From assembly GCA_964561005.1 (NCBI GenBank), contig CAZLNO010000027.1:1-34943 (forward strand): 34,943 nucleotides of DNA. The letters are read 5' to 3'. The position numbers were made by a program, and so were the translations under genes. The notes below the pieces were generated by a model. It ran no database searches and had not been told where the DNA came from. It saw only the letters and a program-made list of their open reading frames with translations. Shown here one piece after another: positions 14,950 through 23,446 of this stretch (the stretch's first letter is position 1; the number at the start of each line of letters is the position of its first letter). The DNA is from CAZLNO01 sp964561005 (GTDB lineage Bacteria > Pseudomonadota > Alphaproteobacteria > Kiloniellales > Rhodovibrionaceae).

Positions 14950-16407
14950 ATGCAACTGCGCACAGCGCTCACTTTCGACGACGTCCTCATCGAACCCGCC
15001 CAATCCGCCGTCCTGCCCAACGAGACCGACACGCGGACGCGCTTGACGCGCTCGATCCCGCTCAACATCCCGCTGGTCTCCGCGGCCATGGACACCGTGA
15101 CCGAGCACCGCCTGGCCATCGCGATGGCCCAGGCCGGCGGCATCGGCGTGGTCCACAAGAACCTCGACATCGCCGAGCAGGCCAACGAGGTGCGCGCGGT
15201 CAAGAAGTTCGAGAGCGGCATGGTGGTCAACCCGGTCACCATGCGCCCGGAGCAGACGCTGGACACCGCGCTGGCGCTGATGGACCGGCATCGCATCTCG
15301 GGCATTCCGGTGACCGAGGCGGACGGCCGGCTGGTGGGAATCCTCACCAACCGCGACGTGCGCTTCGCCTCCAACCGGCAGCAGCCGGTGCACGAGCTGA
15401 TGACCAAGGAGAATCTGGTCACCGTGCGCGACGGCGTGGACCTGGAGGAGGCCAAGCGCCTGCTGCACCAGTACCGCATCGAGAAGCTGCTGGTGGTCGA
15501 CGAGGCCTATCGCTGCATCGGCCTGATCACGGTCAAGGACATCGAAAAGGCCAACGCCCACCCCACCGCCTGCAAGGACGACAAGGGGCGGCTGCGCGTC
15601 GCCGCGGCGACCGGCGTGGGCGAGGACGGCCTGAAGCGGGCCGAGGCCCTGCTGGAGGCCGAGGCGGACGTGATCGTGGTCGACACCGCGCACGGCCACT
15701 CCCGCGGCGTGCTGGAGCAGATCCGGCAGATCAAGCGGCTGTCGAACGCCGCCCAGGTGATGGCCGGCAATGTCGCCACGACAGAGGGCGCCAAGGCGCT
15801 CATCGACGCGGGAGCCGACTCGGTCAAGGTGGGAATCGGCCCCGGCTCCATCTGCACGACGCGCATCGTCGCCGGCGTGGGCGTGCCGCAGATGACGGCG
15901 CTGATCAACACCGTCGAGGTCTGCCGCGCCAATGACATCCCGGCGATCGCCGACGGCGGCATCCGCTTCTCCGGCGATCTGGCGAAGGCCATCGCCGTGG
16001 GCGCCGACTGCGCCATGATCGGCTCGTTGCTGGCCGGCACGGACGAGAGTCCGGGCGAGGTCTTCCTTTACCAGGGCCGCTCCTACAAGGCCTATCGCGG
16101 CATGGGTTCGCTGGGGGCGATGGCGCGCGGCTCGGCTGACCGCTACTTCCAGGCGGAGGTGTCGGACCGCTTGAAGCTGGTGCCCGAGGGCATCGAGGGC
16201 CAGGTGCCCTACAAGGGCCCGGTGGGCACGGTGCTGCACCAGCTCGTCGGCGGGCTGCGCTCGGCCATGGGCTACACCGGCAACCGCACGATTCCCGAGA
16301 TGCACCGCAACGTGAAGTTCCTGCAAATCACCAACGCCGGCATCCGCGAAAGCCACGTGCACGACGTGGCGATCACGCGCGAGGCGCCGAACTACCGCAA
16401 CACATGA
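14950..16407 (+). CDS. guaB: inosine-5'-monophosphate dehydrogenase
   Basis: The 485-residue enzyme oxidises IMP to XMP with NAD, the committed step of guanine nucleotide synthesis. The barrel begins with LTFDDVLIEPAQS. Two CBS domains are inserted at about 92-200. The catalytic Cys is C302 in GIGPGSICTTRIVAGVG. IADGGIRFSGDLAKA, AMIGSLLAGTDESPGE and YKAYRGMGSLGAM form the phosphate- and substrate-binding loops and the flap begins after it. Length is normal for bacterial enzymes. The start MQLRTALTFDD at 14950 fits the family and the promoter at 14894-14921. The gene is followed after 37 bases by the RsmB-family gene, which may be co-transcribed. Confidence 0.98.
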   Translation: MQLRTALTFDDVLIEPAQSAVLPNETDTRTRLTRSIPLNIPLVSAAMDTVTEHRLAIAMAQAGGIGVVHKNLDIAEQANEVRAVKKFESGMVVNPVTMRPEQTLDTALALMDRHRISGIPVTEADGRLVGILTNRDVRFASNRQQPVHELMTKENLVTVRDGVDLEEAKRLLHQYRIEKLLVVDEAYRCIGLITVKDIEKANAHPTACKDDKGRLRVAAATGVGEDGLKRAEALLEAEADVIVVDTAHGHSRGVLEQIRQIKRLSNAAQVMAGNVATTEGAKALIDAGADSVKVGIGPGSICTTRIVAGVGVPQMTALINTVEVCRANDIPAIADGGIRFSGDLAKAIAVGADCAMIGSLLAGTDESPGEVFLYQGRSYKAYRGMGSLGAMARGSADRYFQAEVSDRLKLVPEGIEGQVPYKGPVGTVLHQLVGGLRSAMGYTGNRTIPEMHRNVKFLQITNAGIRESHVHDVAITREAPNYRNT

Positions 16408-16444
16408 GCGACTGTTCACGGCGCCGCCGGGGCGGTCGGCGGCC

Positions 16445-17794
16445 ATGACCCCGGCGGCGCGCATCCAGGCCGCGATCGAGCTGCTCGGCCAGGTCGCCGC
16501 GCTGCAGCGGCCGGCCGATCAGGTCGTCTCGGAGTATGTCCGCGCGCGCCGCTTCATGGGCGCCAAGGACCGCCGCGCGGTCTCGGATCTGGTCTTCGCC
16601 GTGCTGCGGGCGCGCGCCCGCCTGGACTGGTGGTGGGCCGCCGCCGGGCCGGAGCCGCGCACCGCCGAGCGCCACGCCGCGGCGGGCGCCGGGGAGGCCC
16701 GGTCCCGCGTCCTGGCGGCGCTGGCGCTGATCGAGGGTAAGACGGTCGCGGACATCGAAACGCTCTGCGACGGCGGACAATATCGCCCGCAGCCGCTGGA
16801 CGAGGGCGAGCGTCGCATCCTGGAGTCCCTCCACGGGATCGCCCTGTCGGACGCGCGCCAGCCCGACTGGGTGCGCCTGGAGGTGCCGGACTGGCTGCTG
16901 CCGTCCTTCCGCGAGGCCTTCGGCGCGCAGGCCGAAGCGGAGCTGGCGGCGTTGCGCGAGGCGGCGCCGGTCGACCTGCGGGTCAACGCGCTGGCGGCGG
17001 AAAGTCGGGAGAGCGTGACGAACAGCCTGCGCGAGGAGGGCGTCGAGACAAGCCCGACCCCCTACGCCCCCTGGGGCCTACGCGTCGTCGGCCGCCGCCC
17101 GGTCCAGGCCACGAGCGCCTATCGTCAGGGCCTGGTCGAGATCCAGGACGAGGGCTCGCAGATCGTGGCCGGTCTGGCCGGCGCCCGACCGGGCCTGGCG
17201 GTTTGCGACTTCTGCGCCGGCGCCGGCGGCAAGACCCTGGCGCTGGCGGCGGCCATGGGCGACCGGGGCCGCCTGGTGGCCCTGGACGTCGACAGCAGGC
17301 GACTGAGCCGGGCCGGGCCGCGACTGGAGCGCGCCGGAGCGCGCAACGTCGAGCGGCGGCTGCTGGCGGACGATGGCGACCCCTGGCTGTCGGAGCAAGC
17401 CGGACAGTTCGACCGCGTGCTGGTGGACGCGCCCTGCTCCGGCGTGGGCGCCTGGCGACGGCAGCCGGATTCGCGCTGGCGGCTGACCCCCGCGGCCCTG
17501 GAGCGGCGCATGGCCACTCAGGACGCCGTGCTGGAGCAGGCGGCCGGGCTGGTCCGGCCGGGCGGGCGGCTGGTCTACGCCACCTGCTCGCTGCTGCCCG
17601 AGGAGAACCGCCGGCGCATGGAGCACTTCCTCGATCGATACAGGGCATTCCGGGCGTTGCCGATCGCCCGGGTGTGGCAAGAGACGCTGGTCGGCTCTTG
17701 CCCGGGGACCGGCGATGACCTCACACTGAGCCCGGCCCGTCACGGCACCGACGGGTTCTACATCGCCGTTCTGGAGCGTTTCGAGACAGGCTGA
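16445..17794 (+). CDS. rsmB: RsmB/NOP-family rRNA (cytosine-C5) methyltransferase
   Basis: The 449-residue protein is predicted to form m5C in 16S rRNA, position 967 in E. coli numbering. Residues 1-150 form a helical NusB/RsmB-like region. VEIQDEGSQIVAG introduces the catalytic domain, the SAM loop is CDFCAGAGGKTLALA, motif IV is DAPCSGVG with C331, and motif VI is YATCSLLPEEN with C381, the expected nucleophile. GTDGFYIAVLER is the conserved end. The exact target base is family knowledge and could differ in this lineage. Its TGA overlaps the ATG of the acetyltransferase gene by one base (TGATG), so the two are translationally coupled. Confidence 0.9.
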   Translation: MTPAARIQAAIELLGQVAALQRPADQVVSEYVRARRFMGAKDRRAVSDLVFAVLRARARLDWWWAAAGPEPRTAERHAAAGAGEARSRVLAALALIEGKTVADIETLCDGGQYRPQPLDEGERRILESLHGIALSDARQPDWVRLEVPDWLLPSFREAFGAQAEAELAALREAAPVDLRVNALAAESRESVTNSLREEGVETSPTPYAPWGLRVVGRRPVQATSAYRQGLVEIQDEGSQIVAGLAGARPGLAVCDFCAGAGGKTLALAAAMGDRGRLVALDVDSRRLSRAGPRLERAGARNVERRLLADDGDPWLSEQAGQFDRVLVDAPCSGVGAWRRQPDSRWRLTPAALERRMATQDAVLEQAAGLVRPGGRLVYATCSLLPEENRRRMEHFLDRYRAFRALPIARVWQETLVGSCPGTGDDLTLSPARHGTDGFYIAVLERFETG

Positions 17795-18357
17795 TGGAAC
17801 TCTCCCCGCGCATTCGCCGCGCCAGGCCCGCCGATGCCGCGGCCATCGCGAAGATCCACGTGGACACCTGGCGGGCCGCCTATGCCGGCGTGGTGCCCGA
17901 CGAATACCTTGTGCGCATGACCGAGTCGGGACAGGCGCTGACCTGGCGCAAGACGCTGTCCCGGCGCAAGGGGGAGGAAGCCGTCCTGGTCGCCGAGGCG
18001 CCCCCGACGGGACAGTCCGCGCCGCACCAGATCGTCGGCTTCGGCTCCTGCGGCCCGCAGCGCGGCACGCGACTCAACTACGACGGCGAGGTTTACACCC
18101 TCTATGTCGCCCTCGACTGGCAGGGCCACGGCCTCGGCCGGCGGTTGTTGATGGCGCTGTTCCGCCACCTCTACGATCTTGGGATGCAGGGCGCGGTGAT
18201 CTGGGTGCTGGCGGAGAACCCGGCCCGCTTCTTCTACGAGCGCATGGGCGGCCAGCGGGTCGCCGAGCGCGAGGAAGCCTTCGCCGGCGAGCTGCTCGCC
18301 GAGGCCGCCTACGCCTGGCGGGACCTGGAAGCCTGGCTGCGCCAGGTCGGGGGCTGA
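17794..18357 (+). CDS. GNAT-family N-acetyltransferase
   Basis: The 187-residue protein has the GNAT fold. The N-terminal strand IRRARPADAAAIAKIHVDTW is followed by RAAYAGVVPDEYL, typical of GNAT proteins near rRNA genes. The acetyl-CoA pyrophosphate loop is LDWQGHGLGRRLLMALF, matching Q-x-x-G-x-G/A. ALWVL-like GAVIWVLAENPARFFYERMG is the motif B region. The acceptor (amine, antibiotic or protein N-terminus) cannot be told. The start overlaps the rsmB stop, so expression follows rsmB. Its own stop lies in a hairpin shared with the convergent transporter gene. Confidence 0.9.
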   Translation: MELSPRIRRARPADAAAIAKIHVDTWRAAYAGVVPDEYLVRMTESGQALTWRKTLSRRKGEEAVLVAEAPPTGQSAPHQIVGFGSCGPQRGTRLNYDGEVYTLYVALDWQGHGLGRRLLMALFRHLYDLGMQGAVIWVLAENPARFFYERMGGQRVAEREEAFAGELLAEAAYAWRDLEAWLRQVGG

Positions 18358-18383
18358 GGCCGGCGGCACGAACGCGCCGGCCT
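18357..18383. terminator. shared hairpin between convergent genes
   Basis: AGGCCGGCG (18357-18365) pairs perfectly with CGCCGGCCT (18375-18383), with a 9-base loop. It overlaps the stop of the acetyltransferase gene and the stop region of the convergent permease gene. There is no U tract on either side, so intrinsic termination is uncertain; it may protect 3' ends. Confidence 0.5.
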
Positions 18384-19221
18384 ACTCCCGAATGCCCCGC
18401 AGGCGGTCGTTGCGGCGCTTCAGCAGCCCGATGGTGACCATCAGCGCCAGCGCCACCAGAACCAGCAGGGTCGCCACCGCCAGGATCGCCGGCGAGATGT
18501 TCTCGCGGATGCCGTCGAACATCTGGCGCGGCAGGGTGCGCTGCGCCGGACCGGCCAGGAAGATCGCCACCACCACCTCGTCGAACGAGATCGCGAAGGC
18601 GAAGATCGCCCCGGACGCCACGCCGGGGGAGATCAGCGGCAGGATCACCTTGCGGAACACCCGCGGCGGCGCCGCGCCCAGCGATTGCCCCGCGCGGATC
18701 AGATTGGGGTCGAAGCCCTCCAGGGTCGCCGTCACGGTGATGACGACGAAGGGCACGGCCAGCGCGGTGTGCGCCAGGATCAGCCCCGGAAAGCTGGCGG
18801 TCAGGCCGAGCTGCGCGAAGAAGAAGTAGACGCCCACCGCGGTGATGATCAGCGGCACGATCATCGGGCTGATCAGGAAGGCCATGATCGCCTGCCGGCC
18901 GGGCAGGTTCCCGCGTGCCAGGCCCAGCGCCGCCAGCGTGCCCAGCGTCGTCGCCAGCACCGTCGCCCCGGAGGCGACGATCAGGCTGTTGCGCAGGGCG
19001 AACATCCAGGGCCGCGGCTGGAACACCTCCGCGTACCACTTCAGCGAAAAGCCCGGCAGCGGATAGGAGAGAAAGCTGCCCGAGGAGAACGAGATCGGGA
19101 TGATCGCCAGGATCGGCGCCACCAGGAAGACGCAGACCAGCGCGACGAAGACGCGCAGGAAGTACCACCAGACGCGGTCGAAGGGGGCGGCGTGGGGCGG
19201 CGGTCCGGGAAGTCTCGGCAT
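18382..19221 (-). CDS. ABC transporter permease, PotC-like
   Basis: The 279-residue integral membrane protein has about six hydrophobic segments and belongs to the spermidine/putrescine-type permeases. The first segment lies near 20-45 (FLRVFVALVCVFLVAPILAI). The EAA loop that docks the ATPase is RAGQSLGAAPPRVFRKVILP, followed by ISPGVASGAIFAFAISFDEV, a PotC hallmark. It is the third gene of the minus-strand set, 12 bases after its PotB-like partner, with a GGGGAGGGG ribosome binding site. It is a clear paralogue of the gene at 28615-29469. No ATPase follows it; the next gene is convergent. Confidence 0.93.
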   Translation of the reverse strand: MPRLPGPPPHAAPFDRVWWYFLRVFVALVCVFLVAPILAIIPISFSSGSFLSYPLPGFSLKWYAEVFQPRPWMFALRNSLIVASGATVLATTLGTLAALGLARGNLPGRQAIMAFLISPMIVPLIITAVGVYFFFAQLGLTASFPGLILAHTALAVPFVVITVTATLEGFDPNLIRAGQSLGAAPPRVFRKVILPLISPGVASGAIFAFAISFDEVVVAIFLAGPAQRTLPRQMFDGIRENISPAILAVATLLVLVALALMVTIGLLKRRNDRLRGIRE

Positions 19222-19233
19222 CGCGCCCCTCCC

Positions 19234-20493
19234 CTACCCGAGCTGCATCCGGCCGAGGCCGACGATGCGGCTGTAGACCGCGTAGAGCACGAAGATCGCT
19301 GCCAGCAGGATGACGCCCAGCGCCGAGGCCAGACCCCAGTTGATCGTCTGGTTGGTGTAGTAGGCGATGAAGTAGCTGACCATCTGATCTGTCGGGCTGC
19401 CCAGCAGGGCCGGCGTGATGTAGAAGCCCACCGCCAGGATGAACACCAGCAGGCAGCCGGCGCCGATGCCCGGCACGGTCTGCGGCAGGTAGACGCGGCG
19501 GAAGGCCGTGAACGGCGTCGCGCCCAGCGAGGCGGCGGCGCGCATGTGGCTGGCCGGCACGCCACGCATCACGGCGTAGATCGGCATCACCATGAAGGGC
19601 AGCAGGATGTGCACCATGCCGACGTAGACGCCGAAGCGGTTGTAGATGAGCTGCAGCGGGGCGCCCGACAGGCCCGCGAACTGGATCGCCTGGTTGATGA
19701 GTCCCTCCTGCTGCAACAGCACGACCCAGGCCGAGGTGCGCACCAGCAGCGAGGTCCAGAACGGCAGCAGCACGAAGAGCAGCAGCACGCCGCGCGTGAC
19801 CTTGTGGCCCGTGGTCATCAAAAAGGCCAGCGGATAGCCCATCAGCAGCGCCGCCCCGGTGATCACCGTCGCCATCCAGAGCGTGCGGGCGAAGATGTCG
19901 ACATAGATCGCCTGGTTCGTCGGCGCCGGCACGATGTCGCCGTCCGGCTGCAGGCGCAGATCGAGCGCCGCCAGCAAGTAGTACGTCGTGTAGGGCTCGG
20001 CGGTCTCGCGGATCGCCGTCCAGTACGCGGTTTGCCCCCAGGCCGGGTCGATGTCGAGGAAGGTCCGCTTCCAGGAGGCCGGCGCCTCGCCGCGCGGCAG
20101 CTTGCGCGTCGTCTTCATGATCAGCGAGCGGTAGCCGCTGATCTCGTAGTTGAGGCGGCGCGCCGGCTCCGCCAGCTTGCGATCGTAGAACGCCTGGACC
20201 AGGTCCTGGCCCAGCGCGGCGTAGACGGCCTCGCCCGGCGTTCCGGTCCCGTCCCACTGCCCGATCGCCTCGGTGGTGCGGGGCAGATGCGTCACGACCT
20301 CTGGGTTGTGCACCGCGCGATACAGCATCAGCGCGATCGGCAGCGCGAAGACCACCAGCAGGAAGACGAAAAGCGGCGCGATGAGGGCCGCGGCGGTCAG
20401 GCGCTTGCGCCGCTCCGCCCGCTTCAGGGCGCGCCTGATCATACGCGGGTCGCTTTGCAGCGCCGTGGCGGTGGGAAGAGTGGCTTCGGTCAT
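19234..20493 (-). CDS. ABC transporter permease, PotB-like with large periplasmic insert
   Basis: The 419-residue protein is well above the usual 275-300 of PotB permeases. After a cytosolic N-terminus and a first membrane helix (LIAPLFVFLLVVFALPIALM, about 38-57) there is a hydrophilic insert of roughly 150 residues, then the standard PotB core: FVLLPFWTSLLVRTSAWVVL, the EAA loop RAAASLGATPFTAFRRVYLP and QTVPGIGAGCLLVFILAVGF. The start MTEATLP at 20493 is chosen because the upstream open frame is the shadow of the binding protein gene. It follows the binding protein gene by 103 bases containing two hairpins. Partner permease is the PotC-like protein downstream. The paralogue at 27348-28607 has the same size and insert. 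Confidence 0.93.
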   Translation of the reverse strand: MTEATLPTATALQSDPRMIRRALKRAERRKRLTAAALIAPLFVFLLVVFALPIALMLYRAVHNPEVVTHLPRTTEAIGQWDGTGTPGEAVYAALGQDLVQAFYDRKLAEPARRLNYEISGYRSLIMKTTRKLPRGEAPASWKRTFLDIDPAWGQTAYWTAIRETAEPYTTYYLLAALDLRLQPDGDIVPAPTNQAIYVDIFARTLWMATVITGAALLMGYPLAFLMTTGHKVTRGVLLLFVLLPFWTSLLVRTSAWVVLLQQEGLINQAIQFAGLSGAPLQLIYNRFGVYVGMVHILLPFMVMPIYAVMRGVPASHMRAAASLGATPFTAFRRVYLPQTVPGIGAGCLLVFILAVGFYITPALLGSPTDQMVSYFIAYYTNQTINWGLASALGVILLAAIFVLYAVYSRIVGLGRMQLG

Positions 20494-20513
20494 GTCGGTC
20501 TTGCGGAAACGTT

Positions 20514-20557
20514 CGGGGCGGGGGCAAGCCCCCGCCCCGCCGGCCGTTGCGGGCCGG
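20514..20557 (-). promoter_or_regulatory. two hairpins between binding-protein and permease genes
   Basis: CGGGGCGGGGGC (20514-20525) pairs with GCCCCCGCCCCG (20528-20539), a perfect 12-base stem. CCGGCC (20540-20545) pairs with GGCCGG (20552-20557). With no U tract these are more likely mRNA-stabilising or attenuating hairpins than terminators, and would favour the binding protein over the permeases. Confidence 0.65.
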
Positions 20558-20596
20558 AGCCCGATCGCATCGCCTCGTCCGCCCGGTCGCGCGCAG

Positions 20597-21646
20597 CTAC
20601 TGCGCGATCCAGGCGTTGAAGCGCTCGTCCAGGCTTTCCTCGCGGTCGATCCAGAACTCGGTGTCGTTCCGCAGCGCCGTCTCCAGGTTCCGCGGCGCCG
20701 TGGGCAGATCCGGCACGACCTCCTCGGGAATCTCCGCGATGGCGTCGACGTGGGTCGGGCCATACGGGATCGCCTGTGGCAGGCCGGCCTGGTTCTCGGG
20801 CTGGCTGGCGTAGCGGATGAACTCCACGGCCTCGTCCATCTTCGGCGAGCCGCGCACGATGACCCAGGAATCGATCGCATAGACCTGGCCGTCCCAGGAA
20901 ATCTTGAACGGCTGCCCCTCCTTCTGGGCCGCGGTGATGCGGCCGTTATAGGCCGTGGACATCACCACGTCGCCGGCGGCCAGCCATTCCGGCGGCTGCG
21001 CGCCGGCTTCCCACCACTGCAGGTGCGGCTTCAGCTCGTCCAGCTTGGCGAAGGCGCGGTCGATCCCGTCCTCGGTGGACAGGACGTCATAGACCTCGCC
21101 CGCCGGAACGCCGTCGGCCATCAGCGCGATCTCCAGGCTGAACTTCGCGCCCTTGCGCAGGCCGCGCTTGCCCGGGAACTTCTCCACGTTCCAGAAGTCG
21201 GTCCAGCCGGACGGCTCGCCGTCGACGTTCTCGGTATTGTAGGCCATCACGATCGCCCAGACGATCGTGCCGACCCCGCAGTCGGTGGCCGCGCCCTCGA
21301 TGAAGTTCGCGCGGTCGCCGAGCTTGTCCCAGGGGATGAACTCGAACAGCCCCTGCTGGCAGCCGCGGATCAGCTCCGGCGCCTCGACCTGGACGACGTC
21401 CCAGGTGACCGTGTCGGTCTGCACCATCGAGCGGATCTTCGCCAGGCCGCCGTTGTAGCTGTCCTCCAGCAAGCCGGTCCCGGTCGCCTCCTGGAAAGGC
21501 TCGAAATAGACCTCGCGCTGCGCGTCCTGATAGGCGCCGCCCCAGGAGACGATCGTCAGATCCCGCGCCTGCGCCTGGCCGGCCAGAGACACCGCCGCCG
21601 CGGCCGCCACGGCCACGCCCATGTATCGCCGAATACATCTCACCAT
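20597..21646 (-). CDS. periplasmic substrate-binding protein, polyamine-type (PotD/PotF-like)
   Basis: The 349-residue protein begins with a signal peptide: basic MVRCIRR, an Ala-rich core, and an AQA site before RDLTIVSWGGAY at about residue 28. The mature part is a cluster D/PotD-like periplasmic binding protein, with LTIVSWGGAYQDAQ, GTIVWAIVMAYN, GKRGL and YNGRITAAQKEGQPF as typical blocks. It should capture substrate outside the inner membrane and deliver it to the two permeases encoded downstream. Substrates of this subfamily include spermidine, putrescine and related amines, but many members bind other small molecules, so the ligand is open. It is divergently transcribed from the aminotransferase gene with 250 bases between them. 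Confidence 0.92.
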   Translation of the reverse strand: MVRCIRRYMGVAVAAAAAVSLAGQAQARDLTIVSWGGAYQDAQREVYFEPFQEATGTGLLEDSYNGGLAKIRSMVQTDTVTWDVVQVEAPELIRGCQQGLFEFIPWDKLGDRANFIEGAATDCGVGTIVWAIVMAYNTENVDGEPSGWTDFWNVEKFPGKRGLRKGAKFSLEIALMADGVPAGEVYDVLSTEDGIDRAFAKLDELKPHLQWWEAGAQPPEWLAAGDVVMSTAYNGRITAAQKEGQPFKISWDGQVYAIDSWVIVRGSPKMDEAVEFIRYASQPENQAGLPQAIPYGPTHVDAIAEIPEEVVPDLPTAPRNLETALRNDTEFWIDREESLDERFNAWIAQ

Positions 21647-21896
21647 CGTTCCGTCGCGCTCCCTGTTGTTATCTTGGTGATACAGTCGGGGACCTTAGCC
21701 GTCCGACGCGGCGGCAGCAACCACCCGGCACCGGCATTGCACGCGACGCATCGCCGCCCTTCGCCGCGAGGGCTTGGCCCTGGATGGGCAGGGGCGTAGG
21801 CTGCCCGTCGGTCCGCGCGGTCCCGCGACCGGGTACGGCGCGGCCCCCGGCGCCCGGCAAGCGGGCGCGAAACAAGAGAACGCAGGGAACAGCGTG

Positions 21897-23285
21897 ATGC
21901 AAGAACGCCCGAACTCGCCGGCGGCACGGGACGTCGCCTATCACCTCCACCCCTACACCAACGCGCGCAAGCACGAGGCCGAGGGGCCGATGATCGTCGA
22001 GCGCGGCGACGGTGTCTACGTCTTCGACGATAGCGGCAAGCGCTACATCGAGGGCCTGGCGGGCCTGTGGTGCACCAGCCTTGGCTTCGGCAACGAACGC
22101 CTGATCCAGGCGGCCGAGCGGCAGATGCGGGAGTTGGCCTACTACCACTCCTTCGCGCACAAGGTGCCGCCGGCGGTGATCGAGCTGTCCGAGCGGCTGC
22201 TGGGAATCGCGCCGGGAGAGATGAGCAAGGTCTTCTACGCCAACTCCGGCTCGGAGGCGAACGACACCGCCATCAAGTTCGTCTGGTACTACTGGAACGC
22301 CCGCGGCAAGCCGGAGAAGAAGAAGATCCTCTCGCGCATCCGCGCCTATCACGGCGTGACCATCGCCACCGCGTCGCTGACCGGCCTGCCCTGGAACCAC
22401 CGCGACTTCGACCTGCCGCTGGAGCGGATCAAGCACGCGGCCTGCCCGCACCACTACCGATTCGCCGAGCCGGGGGAGAGCGAGGAGGCCTTCGCCGACC
22501 GCCTGGCCGCCGAACTGGAGCAGCAGATCCTGGACGAGGGGCCGGAGACCATCGGGGCCTTCATCGGCGAGCCGGTGATGGGCGCCGGCGGCGTCATCGT
22601 GCCGCCCGCGACCTACTGGGCGAAGATCCAGCCGGTGCTGCGCAAGTACGACATCCTGCTGATCGCCGACGAGGTGATCTGCGGCTTCGGCCGCACCGGC
22701 CGGATGTTCGGCTGCGAGACCTTCGACATCCAGCCGGACATGGTCACCGTCGCCAAGGCGCTGTCCAGCGCCTATCTGCCGATCTCGGCGGTGATGATGC
22801 GCGACGAGATCTATCAGGCGATCGCCGACAACTCCGCGAAGATCGGGACGCTCGGCCACGGCTACACCTATTCCGGCCATCCGGTGCCGGCGGCCGTGGC
22901 CCTGGAGACGCTGAAGATCTACGAGGAGATGGACATCGCCGGCCGCGCCGCCGCCTTGGCGCCGCGGCTGCAGGAGGGGCTGCGGCGTTTCGCCGGGCAC
23001 CCGCTGGTGGGCGAAGTGCGCGGGATCGGCATGATCGGCGCGCTGGAGTGCGTCGCCGACAAGGCCGGCAAGGCGGCGTTCGACCCGCCGGGCAAGATCG
23101 GCGGCCATCTCGATGCCCGCTGCCGGGCCAATGGCGTCATTCTGCGCAACCTTCAGGACACGCTGGCCGTCTGCCCGCCGCTGGTGATCACCGAGGACCA
23201 GATCGACGCCATGCTGGAGGGCATCGGCAAGGCGCTGGACGAGACCTGGTCGTGGGCCCGCGGCGAAGGCCTGCTGGCTGCGTGA
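21897..23285 (+). CDS. class III (omega) aminotransferase, possibly polyamine-linked
   Basis: The 462-residue PLP enzyme belongs to the class III aminotransferases. The PLP lysine is K287 in VTVAKALSSAYLPIS, the ring-binding Asp is D258 in IADEVICGFGRTG, and the phosphate loop is ANSGSEAND (115-123). IEGLAGLWCTSLGFG resembles putrescine:pyruvate transaminase (SpuC) and omega-amino acid:pyruvate transaminases. Its position between two polyamine-type transporter sets supports an amine donor, but this is inference and the donor could be another omega-amino acid. The ATG at 21897 follows AGGGAA. It is transcribed divergently from the minus-strand binding protein gene and ends in a palindrome. Confidence 0.92.
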   Translation: MQERPNSPAARDVAYHLHPYTNARKHEAEGPMIVERGDGVYVFDDSGKRYIEGLAGLWCTSLGFGNERLIQAAERQMRELAYYHSFAHKVPPAVIELSERLLGIAPGEMSKVFYANSGSEANDTAIKFVWYYWNARGKPEKKKILSRIRAYHGVTIATASLTGLPWNHRDFDLPLERIKHAACPHHYRFAEPGESEEAFADRLAAELEQQILDEGPETIGAFIGEPVMGAGGVIVPPATYWAKIQPVLRKYDILLIADEVICGFGRTGRMFGCETFDIQPDMVTVAKALSSAYLPISAVMMRDEIYQAIADNSAKIGTLGHGYTYSGHPVPAAVALETLKIYEEMDIAGRAAALAPRLQEGLRRFAGHPLVGEVRGIGMIGALECVADKAGKAAFDPPGKIGGHLDARCRANGVILRNLQDTLAVCPPLVITEDQIDAMLEGIGKALDETWSWARGEGLLAA

Positions 23286-23293
23286 ACGCCTTA

Positions 23294-23321
23294 GCGGCGG
23301 GTGCCGGCCGGCACCCGCCGC
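23294..23321. terminator. 28-base perfect palindrome after the aminotransferase gene
   Basis: GCGGCGGGTGCCGG (23294-23307) is followed at once by its exact reverse complement (23308-23321). It begins 8 bases after the stop codon. No U tract follows, so it may act with Rho or as a 3' end block. Confidence 0.55.
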
Positions 23322-23372
23322 GGCGATACGACGCGGCCGGACGGCCGGGGACACGCCGGGGCTGCATGCCGG

Positions 23373-23396
23373 ATGACGATTGCATTATATCGTCAT
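23373..23396. promoter_or_regulatory. operator-like dyad upstream of hemA
   Basis: ATGACGAT (23373-23380) and ATCGTCAT (23389-23396) are perfect inverted repeats separated by 8 AT-rich bases (TGCATTAT). The AT-rich centre stands out in GC-rich DNA and could hold the -10 region. The dyad ends 50 bases before the hemA start, a usual place for repressor binding. It does not match the FNR box (TTGAT-N4-ATCAA). The regulator is unknown. Confidence 0.5.
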
Positions 23397-23446
23397 AGGA
23401 CGTAACCGCCTGGAACAGCCTGGCCAAGCCCCCGGAGACGACCGCC

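Noticed and set aside
14728..16464. Long minus-strand open frame across guaB
   Set aside because: It is antisense to guaB, low in complexity and His/Arg/Asp-rich; only the last 149 codons are a real gene.
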